Origin: a virus
Strand: one strand, 5' to 3'
DNA: 64,000 nucleotides
IMG/VR virus record: IMGVR_UViG_3300042350_003419
Span: 17,975-81,974 of that record
Shown: positions 31,222 through 40,948 of the stretch, in pieces
Position numbering within the stretch: position 1 is the first letter of the stretch
Layout: every line of letters starts with the position of its first letter
Position numbers and translations under genes: made by a program
The notes under the pieces: model-generated
What the model saw: only the letters and a program-made list of their open reading frames with translations
Told to the model about the DNA's origin: nothing
Databases searched by the model: none

Positions 31222-32142
31222 ATGTATTTTATTACTTTTATTACTGAAGGATACCCGTATGATGGAGGTTTCGATTTAACAGAAACTGGAAATAAAATTA
31301 AAGAGAAACTTTCGGATTTTTTTGAAGAGGTATTTATTTTTACAAAAAGAACTTTAAAACAAATTCCTGGTAGTGAAGAAGTTTGCAATTCTTTTCTAGA
31401 ACCTCTTGATAATAATCCAAATGCAAATCATATCGGATATTTTGACTTTAAACCATTTTTAATTCAACATGTTTTAACAAAAGTTCCAGAGGGAAGTCTT
31501 GTTTTATATCATGATGGTAATTTTAAAAAGAATCCACATTACTTTGATACAGACTGGAAAAACATTTCTTCTATTTGTGAAAATCTATTGGAGGAAAACC
31601 AATCTGACTTTTGGGTTCAGATAGAAAGAGATCCAACTTTAGTGAAAGAGCATGTTAAACAATATACTCTTTCTCAAGTTATATCTAATGAAAATGAATG
31701 CCGCTTAGCTTCTAATTCTAGACTCATAAATGCGGCTAGAATTTTAGTTAGAAATACTAATTCATCTAAGCAGTTTATTCAAGATTATCTAAATTTGTGT
31801 TTAGATAAAAAATTAATTCAAAAAACACCAGATGATAATAGAGACGTTTATGCGAAAAACTATTGTGGAGATCAAGATGTATTAAATGCGTTAGTTTATA
31901 AGTATATTTTTGATGGAAAGATAATTCCAGAATTTCCCAAATATACTTTTGGTGATAGAGTTATCAGAATGGAAAAAATTAAAGGTCAAGATGGTATTAT
32001 TCGTGGAGGTAGGAAAACATTAATTGATAATAATATAGTAGAATATATGAAGTCAAATAAAACTATATTAAATATTGAGGAGAGAATACCCTTAAATCCG
32101 CAACAGTTTCAAGAGTGGTGGAATAGTGAGTTTAAAATATGA
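31222..32142 (+). CDS. Putative glycosyltransferase (306 aa)
   Basis: The segment VLYHDGN (about 95) and YCGDQDVLNALVY (about 214) resemble the donor-site and acceptor-loop motifs of bacterial GT-A transferases. No signal peptide or membrane segment. It lies between LSGQPR copies 1 and 2, abutting the former without a gap. Confidence 0.6.
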   Translation: MYFITFITEGYPYDGGFDLTETGNKIKEKLSDFFEEVFIFTKRTLKQIPGSEEVCNSFLEPLDNNPNANHIGYFDFKPFLIQHVLTKVPEGSLVLYHDGNFKKNPHYFDTDWKNISSICENLLEENQSDFWVQIERDPTLVKEHVKQYTLSQVISNENECRLASNSRLINAARILVRNTNSSKQFIQDYLNLCLDKKLIQKTPDDNRDVYAKNYCGDQDVLNALVYKYIFDGKIIPEFPKYTFGDRVIRMEKIKGQDGIIRGGRKTLIDNNIVEYMKSNKTILNIEERIPLNPQQFQEWWNSEFKI

Positions 32143-32876
32143 AAAAATTCGCAGTTTGTTTTTCGGGATATCCAAGATTCGTGAGAGAGTGTTTGGATAG
32201 TATTAAAAAAAATTTTTTAGATGGGTTGGGTGAATATGATGTTTATGCTAATTTTCAATGGAATGATGATTGGCAGAATACTTTAATACATCATGAATTT
32301 ACAGACAAGTACGAAAAAAATGAATTGAGTGAATTCATTGAATTATATTCTCCATTAAATCTTAAAGATGTAAAAGTAATTCAACCATATAATTTTGACA
32401 CTTCATTTTACAATAAATTATCTGCTGAACCAGATATGGTTTTTGAAACAATTGAGAAAAGTAGAAGTCAATTTTATAGATCTAAATGTCAGTATCAAGG
32501 AATTTTGGATTGTGTTAAATTAGTTGATCCTAATGAATACGAGTTTATTGTAAGAATTAGAACTGATAATATTTTTGGTACTGAATTAAATTTCAGTCAG
32601 TTAGAATCGGATCATATTCTTTGTCAAGATGGATATGAAGCTGGTTGGGATAGACATTATGCTGATTGGTTTTTTATTGTTCCAACTAGTCAAGTTAATT
32701 TCTTTTATGACTTAGCAAATGTGGAAGAACATTATAAAGATGGAATTATACATATGCATAAACTTATAGAAAATGTTGGAAAACCATATAATATTCAACA
32801 TTATCAATTTAATATAACCACTACATCAATTTGTAGTTATAAAAATACTAAAAATTTTTTGGAGATTAAAAGATGA
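32139..32876 (+). CDS. Putative glycosyltransferase, LSGQPR family copy 2
   Basis: 245 aa. N-terminal FAVCFSGYPRFV and mid-protein FIVRIRTDN are variants of the same motifs as in copies 1 and 3; overall similarity outside these is modest. Overlaps both neighbours by 4 nt. Confidence 0.6.
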   Translation: MKKFAVCFSGYPRFVRECLDSIKKNFLDGLGEYDVYANFQWNDDWQNTLIHHEFTDKYEKNELSEFIELYSPLNLKDVKVIQPYNFDTSFYNKLSAEPDMVFETIEKSRSQFYRSKCQYQGILDCVKLVDPNEYEFIVRIRTDNIFGTELNFSQLESDHILCQDGYEAGWDRHYADWFFIVPTSQVNFFYDLANVEEHYKDGIIHMHKLIENVGKPYNIQHYQFNITTTSICSYKNTKNFLEIKR

Positions 32877-33838
32877 AAATTATTATCTGGGGTTTTTATC
32901 CTGAAAATGGAGTTTTGAAAAATACAATCAGTTACGTTTGGAATTCTTTTTATAATGCATTTAAGTATTTGGGTCATGATGTTTACTGGTTTCCAAATGA
33001 AAAAATAGAAAATTTTGATTTTTCTAATTGTATTTTTATTGCAGAGGGATATGATGATTCAGAAATTCCTTTAGATAAGACTTCTACTTATTTTGTTCAT
33101 TGTGCTTATAACCCAGCGAAATATGTTGGCAATGTCCGTAAGTTTGTTGATATGAGATATAATCTCAAAAAGATTGATCATCCCAATTATGTTTATGAAC
33201 TTGATAAAGAAAAAACAAAAATGGACAAGGGATGTTATTATGAACCATCTACTAATCAAGTTATTGATTTTAAAAATGGTAGAGTAAATTATAGAATTGA
33301 TGATTTTGATAAAGTCTATATTGGTTGGGCGACAAATTTAATGCCAAACGAGATAGATGAAAATGATGTTTATTATCCTAGAAGTAACAATGTTTATTTC
33401 CTTGGTTCAATATCAAATGATGGAAGATACTCTAATATTCATTTGATTGAAGAGTTTGCAAATGAATGTAGAAAAAATAATATTGAATTTGTTTTAAACA
33501 ATTTTTCTGCAAACCAATTATCTGAGGAGGATTATATTCGCCTTTCGAAAGAGTCATTGTTGGGATTTGATATTAGATGCCAAGCTGATGTAGAATGGGG
33601 AAGAATTTCTTGCAGATTATATAAAAATATGAGTTATGGTCATCTTGGAATGACTAACTGCTATGAGGCATATAAAGAACTTGACGAATATTGCTTATAT
33701 AAAGAATCTCCAACGGAGTTATTTTATGCCGCGATGGAAAGAAAGGATGATTATGAGTTTATTAAGCAAAGTGTTAACTACATTAAAGAATATCATACTT
33801 ATGTCAATCGAGCCCAAAGTCTTTTAAAAGTGTTATGA
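32873..33838 (+). CDS. Putative GT-B-like glycosyltransferase (321 aa)
   Basis: The N-terminal region (IIWGFYPENG) and a C-terminal half with GFDIRCQADVEWGRISCRLYKNMSYGHLG suggest a two-domain sugar transferase that ends in a nucleotide-sugar-binding fold. No diagnostic motif seals it. Four-base overlaps with LSGQPR copies 2 and 3. Confidence 0.5.
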   Translation: MKIIIWGFYPENGVLKNTISYVWNSFYNAFKYLGHDVYWFPNEKIENFDFSNCIFIAEGYDDSEIPLDKTSTYFVHCAYNPAKYVGNVRKFVDMRYNLKKIDHPNYVYELDKEKTKMDKGCYYEPSTNQVIDFKNGRVNYRIDDFDKVYIGWATNLMPNEIDENDVYYPRSNNVYFLGSISNDGRYSNIHLIEEFANECRKNNIEFVLNNFSANQLSEEDYIRLSKESLLGFDIRCQADVEWGRISCRLYKNMSYGHLGMTNCYEAYKELDEYCLYKESPTELFYAAMERKDDYEFIKQSVNYIKEYHTYVNRAQSLLKVL

Positions 33839-34566
33839 AATTAGCAGTTTGTTTATCTGGTCAACCAAGGGATGTAAAAAATAGTTTGGAGAATATTAAA
33901 GAATCGTGGTCATGCGAACAAAACGTTGATTTCTTTTTTCATAGTTGGTGGGGTGTAGAAGGAGTTCCATTTAGAGATGATGCACCATCTGATGTTTATA
34001 CTGATGATTTGTTTGACTATATCATCACTACTCTAAATCCAGTTCACTACAAAATTGAAAATCCAATACAGTTTGAAAAACAATATCCAGATTCCGCTCA
34101 TTGGGGTTGCTATCATCCTAGATTTAATAGAAATCCATCTCAAAATATTCAATCAATGTTTTACTCTTTAAATCAATGTAATAATTTAAAAGTTGAATAT
34201 GAAATAAAAAATAACTTCAAATATGATGCCGTTTTGAAGTGTAGATTTGATTATATTTTTAATAAAAAATATGATGTTAAAAATTTTAATTTAAAATATT
34301 TGAATACAAAAAATGATTGTAAGCATACGGAATATGCAATCAACGATCATATTGCATTATCAAATAGTGATAATATGAATATGTATTCTGATGTTATTCA
34401 CCATCTTGACAAATACTATGGGATGGGTGTAGAATTTAACCCAGAGGTTCTTCTGGGATTTCATGTTTACCATAATCAAATTCCAGTTGCTAAAACTTTG
34501 GGGGATAATGACGAATCTTATGTATCTACAAAAAATGAAAGGTCTTTTATGTATTCAAATGGGTAA
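33835..34566 (+). CDS. Putative glycosyltransferase, LSGQPR family copy 3
   Basis: 243 aa with LAVCLSGQPRDV at the start and VLKCRFDYI in the middle; HSWWG and SLNQCNNLK match conserved positions of copy 1. Third member of the local family, closed 8 nt before an epimerase gene. Confidence 0.6.
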   Translation: MKLAVCLSGQPRDVKNSLENIKESWSCEQNVDFFFHSWWGVEGVPFRDDAPSDVYTDDLFDYIITTLNPVHYKIENPIQFEKQYPDSAHWGCYHPRFNRNPSQNIQSMFYSLNQCNNLKVEYEIKNNFKYDAVLKCRFDYIFNKKYDVKNFNLKYLNTKNDCKHTEYAINDHIALSNSDNMNMYSDVIHHLDKYYGMGVEFNPEVLLGFHVYHNQIPVAKTLGDNDESYVSTKNERSFMYSNG

Positions 34567-34574
34567 TAATTAAT

Positions 34575-35471
34575 ATGAAATCATTAGTTACTGGCGGTGC
34601 GGGATTTATTGGTTCTAACCTAGTTGATCGTCTTCTAGAAATGGGACACGAAGTAGTTGTAATTGATAATGAATTTTCTGATGTCCACGATCAGTTTTAT
34701 TGGAATGATAAAGCGCAAAACTATAAGTATGATATTCGTGACTATGGAAATACTCGCCCTCTTTATGATGGTGTAGATTATGTGTTTCATCTTGCTGCTG
34801 AAGCGCGTATTCAACCAGCAATTAAAAATCCTATAGAAGCAGTTAGTATTAACTCAGTAGGCACTGTGACTGTTCTTCAATGTGCTCGTGAGGCAGGTGT
34901 GAAGCGTGTAATGTATTCTTCAACATCATCTGCTTATGGATTGAATTCGCATCCAAACGTTGAGACACAACCAGATGATTGTTTGAACCCATATTCAGTA
35001 TCTAAAGTGAATGGTGAAAAACTGTGTAAAATGTATACAGATCTTTTTAATCTCCCTACAATTTGCTTTAGATATTTTAATGTTTATGGTGAAAGGCAAC
35101 CTCTTAAAGGGCAGTATGCTCCTGTAATTGGTATTTTTATGCGTCAAAGGGATGCTGGGGAATCTCTCACAATTGTTGGGGATGGTAATCAACGCAGAGA
35201 TTTTACTCACGTTTCTGACGTGGTTAACGCAAATATTTTAGCAGCAATTTCAAATCCAAATCCAGAAGTTTTTGGTCAAGTTTTTAATGTTGGAACTGGA
35301 AGAAATCACTCAGTTAATGAGATTGCTGCAATGATTTCTGATCATACTGTTCACCTTCCAGAACGTCCTGGCGAATCAAGGGTGACTCTTGCAGACAATC
35401 AAAAACTTAAAAACACTTTTGGATGGGAACCAAAAATTAAAGTTGAAGAATGGATAGGTAATTGTAAATGA
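34575..35471 (+). CDS. Nucleotide-sugar 4-epimerase-like protein
   Basis: 298 aa extended SDR: TGGAGFIGSNL, HLAAEARIQPA, SSTSSAYG and NPYSVSK (catalytic Tyr-x3-Lys), then FNVYGERQ and IVGDGNQRRDFTHVSDVV. Closest in style to UDP-GlcNAc/UDP-Glc 4-epimerases. Slightly richer codon use than the flanking AT-rich genes. Overlaps the next gene by 4 nt. Confidence 0.88.
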   Translation: MKSLVTGGAGFIGSNLVDRLLEMGHEVVVIDNEFSDVHDQFYWNDKAQNYKYDIRDYGNTRPLYDGVDYVFHLAAEARIQPAIKNPIEAVSINSVGTVTVLQCAREAGVKRVMYSSTSSAYGLNSHPNVETQPDDCLNPYSVSKVNGEKLCKMYTDLFNLPTICFRYFNVYGERQPLKGQYAPVIGIFMRQRDAGESLTIVGDGNQRRDFTHVSDVVNANILAAISNPNPEVFGQVFNVGTGRNHSVNEIAAMISDHTVHLPERPGESRVTLADNQKLKNTFGWEPKIKVEEWIGNCK

Positions 35472-36430
35472 ACATCGCTTTTATTGGACCTGGAATTATG
35501 TCTATCCCTCCAGTTGGATGGGGTGCAGTTGAAATGTTAATCTGGGATTATGCAAATATACTAGGAGAACTTGGGCATACTGGTGTAATTATTAATACAC
35601 CAGATAGAAATCAAATTATTGAAGAACTAAAACAAGATAAGTTTGATGTTATTCATCTACATTATGATGTTTTTCATGATATTATTCCTCAAATTTTAGA
35701 ATTAAATAATGGAAAATTAATCGTATCTAGTCATTACCCGTATATTGGCAATCAGTCTATGTGGAAATATGATAGATATAATTCAATTGTAGAATCTTAT
35801 ACTAAAAATAAAGAGTTTAACATTTTTGCATCTAGTCAAAATGATATTGATGTTTTTGTTGAGAATGGTGCAGTTGAATCTAATTGTTGGTTAAATCGTC
35901 TTGGTGTTGCTGTTGAATCTTATACATATGAAGAAACACCGGTTTATAATAAGACTTTATGTTTTTCTCAAATTTGTGATCGTAAGCGCCAATACCTAAT
36001 TGAAAATATTGAAGATATTGATTTTGTTGGTAGGAGAGAAAGTGGGAGATTTACAAATCTTAAAAATTATAAAGGAGAGTATGATAGAGAAAAACTTAAC
36101 CAAGAAATTACAAAATATTCAAACTTTATTTTATTGAGTTCTACAGAAAATACAACGCCTCTTGTAGTTAAAGAGGCATTGATTTGTGGTTTGGGTGTTG
36201 TAGTTTCGGAGTCTGTTTCTCTGGAACTTGATTTGTCTGAAGAATTTATTGATGTAATTCCTGAAAATAAAATTGAAGATATTGATTACATTATTGAAGT
36301 AATATCAAGAAATAAAAAATATTCTGTAAAACACCGAGATCAAATTAGAAAGTATGGTATTGAAAAATTTAGTTTAGAAAAAATTATTGAGATTGAATAT
36401 ATTTCAAAATTACAATCATTAATAAGTTAA
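35468..36430 (+). CDS. GT4-like glycosyltransferase (320 aa)
   Basis: N-terminal IPPVGWGAVEMLIWDYA is the acceptor-side motif of GT4-type transferases; the C-terminal E-x7-E equivalent lies in SSTENTTPLVVKEALICGLGVVVSES (shown here only by its key residues E in TEN and E in KEA). It is a paralogue of the N-terminal half of the next gene. Cytoplasmic, uses a nucleotide-sugar donor. Confidence 0.8.
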   Translation: MNIAFIGPGIMSIPPVGWGAVEMLIWDYANILGELGHTGVIINTPDRNQIIEELKQDKFDVIHLHYDVFHDIIPQILELNNGKLIVSSHYPYIGNQSMWKYDRYNSIVESYTKNKEFNIFASSQNDIDVFVENGAVESNCWLNRLGVAVESYTYEETPVYNKTLCFSQICDRKRQYLIENIEDIDFVGRRESGRFTNLKNYKGEYDREKLNQEITKYSNFILLSSTENTTPLVVKEALICGLGVVVSESVSLELDLSEEFIDVIPENKIEDIDYIIEVISRNKKYSVKHRDQIRKYGIEKFSLEKIIEIEYISKLQSLIS

Positions 36431-36431
36431 T

Positions 36432-38168
36432 ATGAAAATAAGTATCATTGGACCAAATACTCAAATACCTCCAGTAGGATGGGGTGCAGTCGAAAGTTTG
36501 ATATGGGACTATAAAATATTTTTAGAAAAAATGGGTCATGAGATTCAAATCGTCAATATTAATGATCCCATAAAAATTATAGAAACAATCAATAGATTTA
36601 ATCCCGATTTTGTTCATATTAATTATGATGATTGGGTTGGTCTATATCCATACATTAATTATCCTTGTGCTTGCACTACTCATTTTGCTTATCTAGAAAG
36701 ACCGGAAATGATGGGTGGATATATTAATATCTTTAATCTCTTTGAAAATATTAAACCCAATGTTTTTTGTTTATCCGAATCAATTAAAGAAGTTTATAAA
36801 ACTAAAGCAGATATTCCGAGTCATAGATTATTTGTAACTCCAAATGGTGTAAATACAGATGCGTTTGAATTTACTTTAAATCCAGAGTATCCTGATCGTA
36901 GTATTTACTTAGCAAAAATAGATTATCGCAAACGCCAATATAAATTTCAAAATATTGATTCTATATGGTATGCAGGAAATATTGCGGATTCTAGATTTGA
37001 TGAGTCAAAAAATTATCTTGGTGAATGGAATAAAAATATTTTACACGAAAATCTTACTAAATATGGAAATCTAATTCTTTTATCCGATGGTGAAGCTCAT
37101 CCTTTAGTTTGTATGGAAGCATTTGCTGCTGGATTGGGTGTAGTTATAAGTGAATATGCAACAGCAAACTTAGATCAAACTAAAGAATTTATTACAGTAA
37201 TTCCCGAAAATAAGATTGATGATTTAGAATATATAGAGAGACAAATTATTAAAAATAGAACTTATTCAGTTCAACATAGGGAAGAAATTTTAGAATATTC
37301 TAAAATATTTTCTTGGAAGCATACTTTAACATCTTATTTTATTCCAATGGTTAAAAAAGTAATTACTGATTATAATAATTCAAAGAAAAAAATTGCTATT
37401 AATTTTATAGGTACTGGAAATTACTTAAAGTTTTTCCCAAAATATTATGAAACACTTATGGAATATTTTGTTCCAGAATGTCAGAAAGATTTTTTTGTTT
37501 TTACAGATGGAGATCTTGGAGATGACATTCCAGACAATATTAAAATTATACCATCATCTGAAAATATTGAAATTACCACATCAGATTATTCTTCAGATAA
37601 TTGGTATAATTTAATGTATAATAGTATTGGTGGATTGAGAAGATTTGGAGAAATCAAAAAAATTGAAAGCCAATTAAAGGATTATGATTGGTATGTATAC
37701 TTTGATGCAGATATGTATTGCTGTGATCAACTAATCACTTATGAAGAATTCTTTAATGATGAAAAACCATTCTTTGGAGTTCAGCATCCAACTTTTAGTA
37801 CTCACTGGAGTAAATTTATTGGTCAACTACCATTTGAAAGAAACGAAAAGTCTTTATCATCTATAAAAGTGGGGGATGAAAGAGATGACATATATCTTCA
37901 AGGATGTATTTGGGGAGGTAAGATTCCAGAAATTTTTAAATTAATTGATGAACTTGATGGAAGAATTAAAAAAGATTTGGAAAATAATGTAATGGCAGCA
38001 GCGCATGATGAAAGTCATTTAAATAGATATAGGATTGATAATTTTGAAGATTTTCATGTATTACATTCTTGCTTTGCAAAACCTGGGAATTACCCTGATA
38101 GTGAGTTTGATTTTTCCGCAAGAATGATTCACTCCCCTGCCGATAAAAAAACTATTCTTTATTCTTGA
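36432..38168 (+). CDS. Bifunctional GT4-GT6 glycosyltransferase
   Basis: 578 aa. Residues 1-310 repeat the plan of the preceding gene (IPPVGWGAVESLIWDYK; later DGEAHPLVCMEAFAAGLG). Residues about 318-578 form a GT6-like domain: FIGTGNYLKFFPKYYE, FFVFTDGD, the metal-binding DADMY (about 426-430) and FFGVQHPTF. The fusion could add two successive sugars; GT6 enzymes typically transfer Gal/GalNAc. One base separates it from the previous gene. Confidence 0.8.
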   Translation: MKISIIGPNTQIPPVGWGAVESLIWDYKIFLEKMGHEIQIVNINDPIKIIETINRFNPDFVHINYDDWVGLYPYINYPCACTTHFAYLERPEMMGGYINIFNLFENIKPNVFCLSESIKEVYKTKADIPSHRLFVTPNGVNTDAFEFTLNPEYPDRSIYLAKIDYRKRQYKFQNIDSIWYAGNIADSRFDESKNYLGEWNKNILHENLTKYGNLILLSDGEAHPLVCMEAFAAGLGVVISEYATANLDQTKEFITVIPENKIDDLEYIERQIIKNRTYSVQHREEILEYSKIFSWKHTLTSYFIPMVKKVITDYNNSKKKIAINFIGTGNYLKFFPKYYETLMEYFVPECQKDFFVFTDGDLGDDIPDNIKIIPSSENIEITTSDYSSDNWYNLMYNSIGGLRRFGEIKKIESQLKDYDWYVYFDADMYCCDQLITYEEFFNDEKPFFGVQHPTFSTHWSKFIGQLPFERNEKSLSSIKVGDERDDIYLQGCIWGGKIPEIFKLIDELDGRIKKDLENNVMAAAHDESHLNRYRIDNFEDFHVLHSCFAKPGNYPDSEFDFSARMIHSPADKKTILYS

Positions 38169-38172
38169 TAAA

Positions 38173-38955
38173 ATGATTGGATTTAATTATCTTGGACAAA
38201 ATGGTCGTTTAGCAAATCAGATGTTTCAGTATGCTTCTTTAAGAGGTATTGCTGCAACAAAAGGATATGATTTCTGTATTCCTAAAACCGACTATGGTGA
38301 TGAATGGAAAGATAATAAATTATTTGATGTGTTTGAACTTAATAATTTAAAAAATGTGGGTTTTTTGCCTGCGGATTTTTATGCAGAAAACCAGTTTCAC
38401 TATGATTCTGAGTATGTTGAAAATTGTCCAGATAATGTAAATTTACATGGATATTTTCAGAGTGAAAAATACTTTAAGCATATTGAAGATAGTATCAGAG
38501 AAGACTTTAAGTTTAAAGAATATATTTTAGAACCTTGTGTAACTAATTTTGATTTTGATGATATTATTGCCTTGCATGTAAGAAGAACTGACTACGTTTC
38601 TAATTCAGAAAATCATCCTCCGTGCGATCTTTCTTATTATGAAAGAGCATTAGAACATTTTGATTCTGATATTCCTGTAATGATTTTTTCGGATGATGTT
38701 GGATGGTGTCAGTCTCAGACTTTATTTGAATCAGATAGATTTATTATTTCAGAATCTCATAATGGATTTATTGATTTATGTTTAATGAGTATGTGCCATT
38801 ATCATATTATTGCAAACTCTTCATTCTCTTGGTGGGGAGCATGGTTGGCAAAGAGTAAAAAAGTTATTGCTCCTTTACGGTGGTTTGGTACAGAGGGTAA
38901 TACTTCTAAAAATCAAACTCAAGATTTATATTTAAATGATTGGATTAGAATATGA
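38173..38955 (+). CDS. Alpha-1,2-fucosyltransferase (GT11)
   Basis: 260 aa. GT11 signatures: LGQNGRLANQMFQYA at the N-terminus, HVRRTDYV (about 135) as the donor-site motif, and IIANSSFSWWGAWL near the end. It would transfer fucose from GDP-fucose, the product of gmd/fcl in the same cluster, onto a galactose-type acceptor. Confidence 0.9.
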   Translation: MIGFNYLGQNGRLANQMFQYASLRGIAATKGYDFCIPKTDYGDEWKDNKLFDVFELNNLKNVGFLPADFYAENQFHYDSEYVENCPDNVNLHGYFQSEKYFKHIEDSIREDFKFKEYILEPCVTNFDFDDIIALHVRRTDYVSNSENHPPCDLSYYERALEHFDSDIPVMIFSDDVGWCQSQTLFESDRFIISESHNGFIDLCLMSMCHYHIIANSSFSWWGAWLAKSKKVIAPLRWFGTEGNTSKNQTQDLYLNDWIRI

Positions 38956-39797
38956 AAAAAATAGATCTCTCCAACTGCACTTTTATAATTCCGATTAGAC
39001 TTGACTCTGGAGATAGGACTAGGAATATTACTACAGTTCTTTGCTATCTTCTAAAAACTTTTAACACTAAAGTGATATTAAAAGAAGTTGATTCCAGACC
39101 TTTTGTTGAAGAGTGTGTTATAAAACAAATTAAAGAATTTTTAGATAAGGATGAAATTAACAATCTGATATATCTGTTTGAAAAATCTGATAGTTCAGAA
39201 TTTCACAGAATGAAAATTTTAAATGAAATGATAGAACAGGTAAAAACTGATATTGTGGTTAATTATGATTGTGATGCTTTATTAAAAGCAGAAACTTGCA
39301 TAGAAGCAGTAAAATTAATAGTAAAGAAAAATTATGATTTAGTTTATCCCTATGGATTAGGAGACTATCAATATCAAATTTTTGCAACTGATGCACTTGT
39401 AAGTGACTTTATTAATAATAATTTTGATTTTTCAATTTTAGAAAAAAATTCCAATATTCATAGGTCTGAGTTTGGACACGTTCAATTCATTAAAACAAAA
39501 TCCTATATTAATGCTGGAATGGAAAACGAGAACTTTATTTCCTGGTCTCCAGAAGATAAAGAAAGATATTTTAGATTTAATGTTCTTGGATATAATGTGG
39601 GTAGAATTGATCACTCATATGTATATCACTTAGAGCATTATAGGGGACATAACTCTGGTTTTGAAAATCCATATATTACTAGAAATAATGAATTGTGGAA
39701 TTATCTTCAAACATTAAATCAAAAACAATTAAGGAGATATTATCAATCACAAAAATATTTAAAGAAATATCAATCTCATAACTTAAATAAGGTTTAA
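38952..39797 (+). CDS. GT2-like (GT-A) glycosyltransferase
   Basis: 281 aa with TFIIPIRLDSGDR (donor-side strand) and VVNYDCDALL as the DxD motif (about 99-103), then galactosyltransferase-like LEHYRGHNSG. Overlaps the GT11 stop by 4 nt. Confidence 0.75.
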   Translation: MKKIDLSNCTFIIPIRLDSGDRTRNITTVLCYLLKTFNTKVILKEVDSRPFVEECVIKQIKEFLDKDEINNLIYLFEKSDSSEFHRMKILNEMIEQVKTDIVVNYDCDALLKAETCIEAVKLIVKKNYDLVYPYGLGDYQYQIFATDALVSDFINNNFDFSILEKNSNIHRSEFGHVQFIKTKSYINAGMENENFISWSPEDKERYFRFNVLGYNVGRIDHSYVYHLEHYRGHNSGFENPYITRNNELWNYLQTLNQKQLRRYYQSQKYLKKYQSHNLNKV

Positions 39798-39803
39798 TTT
39801 GTC

Positions 39804-40598
39804 ATGGATAAAAACAAAGCAATCTATAAACTCAAAGGTCTTCCCCCCATCTATTATCTCAATCTGGACGAACAACCAGAAAGAGCAGAGTATATGGAGG
39901 ATCAATTCAAGTATTGGGAAATTGAAGATTATACTCGCATCTCTGCTTATGATGGTAGGGATGGTAGAGACTTAGGTGATATTCTTAAAGGTCGTTATCC
40001 TGATATGATGTCTTCTGGTGAAGTCGGTTGCGTAACATCTCATCTGAAGGCACTCAGGCACTTCTTAGAGACTTCTGATGCACCTTGTGCTCTCATTATG
40101 GAGGATGATTGTGATTTAGATACTGTAAAACATTGGGGATTTAATTGGAAAGATTTCTTTTCTAAGATTCCTTATGCTTATGACGTTGTTCAACTTGCAA
40201 TCATTAATCCTGCACAAGTTCATATTAAGTTGCATCGTAGATTTGTGAATGATTTTTCTACTGCTTGCTATTTAATTACTCGTCATCATGCACAAAAACT
40301 TATCAGTCTTCATGTTCGTGGTGATAGGTATAAGATTGACAATGGAGTTAAACCCAGAGCAGTTGCTGATGATTTAATTTATAATTCTGGAAATACATAT
40401 TCAATTCCATTATTTCTTTATAAGATTGAATTGGGATCTTCTATTCATAATGAACATATTGATATTTTTCATAAGTCAAGTTATGAAGGACTTTGGAATT
40501 TTTGGAGAAATGATTCCAGTAATATAAGTGATTGGAATCCAATATTTGATTATGATCCTTATTTCGGAACTCTACCGCCAGGATTTGAAAACAAATAG
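39804..40598 (+). CDS. GT25-family glycosyltransferase
   Basis: 264 aa. YYLNLDEQPERAEYM at the N-terminus, GEVGCVTSHLKALRHFL (about 73) and the EDDCDLD metal-site motif (about 102) are classic GT25 (LPS beta-glycosyltransferase) features. Codon use is more host-like than in the genes just upstream. Last gene of the sugar cluster. Confidence 0.9.
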   Translation: MDKNKAIYKLKGLPPIYYLNLDEQPERAEYMEDQFKYWEIEDYTRISAYDGRDGRDLGDILKGRYPDMMSSGEVGCVTSHLKALRHFLETSDAPCALIMEDDCDLDTVKHWGFNWKDFFSKIPYAYDVVQLAIINPAQVHIKLHRRFVNDFSTACYLITRHHAQKLISLHVRGDRYKIDNGVKPRAVADDLIYNSGNTYSIPLFLYKIELGSSIHNEHIDIFHKSSYEGLWNFWRNDSSNISDWNPIFDYDPYFGTLPPGFENK

Positions 40599-40601
40599 GG
40601 C

Positions 40602-40630
40602 TTGACACTCCTCCTTTTCTGCTATATACT
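40602..40630 (+). promoter_or_regulatory. Sigma70-type promoter of the hli genes
   Basis: TTGACA (40602-40607), 17 nt, TATACT (40625-40630), starting 4 nt after the GT25 stop. Confidence 0.75.
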
Positions 40631-40657
40631 TGTGTAACAGTTCTTCACAAAACTTAT

Positions 40658-40852
40658 ATGACTGTAACAACTAATGAATATGGGCAACAAAATATGTTTG
40701 CCAAAGAACCCGTAATGTATTATGAGAATTACGGAATGCTGACTCCAAATCAAGTTAAGGAGCGTACTAATGGACGCTGGGCAATGGTCGGTTTTGTTGC
40801 TGGTGTTATTTCTTATTCTATCACTGGCAACTTCTTCTTCGGGATCTTCTGA
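40658..40852 (+). CDS. hli: High-light-inducible protein (64 aa)
   Basis: The chlorophyll-binding helix motif ERTNGRWAMVGFVAGV (about 35-50) is the Hli/LHC signature, with Glu and Asn ligands and one transmembrane helix. Hli proteins protect photosystem II and carry chlorophyll during repair. Typical cyanophage auxiliary metabolic gene. Shares one base with the next microprotein. Confidence 0.93.
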   Translation: MTVTTNEYGQQNMFAKEPVMYYENYGMLTPNQVKERTNGRWAMVGFVAGVISYSITGNFFFGIF

Positions 40853-40938
40853 TGACTGAAATCATCTTCACAATTACAGGAGTTGCATTTTTGGTTCTCC
40901 TGAGTTATGCTGTAGAAAAACTTTCTGAAACTTACTGA
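40852..40938 (+). CDS. Membrane microprotein between hli genes (28 aa)
   Basis: One transmembrane helix (residues 4-20) and a polar Glu/Lys-rich tail. The stop of hli overlaps its ATG, and it is followed 10 nt later by a second hli. Size and context resemble small photosystem subunits, but no known family fits. Confidence 0.55.
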   Translation: MTEIIFTITGVAFLVLLSYAVEKLSETY

Positions 40939-40948
40939 GGTAAAACAA

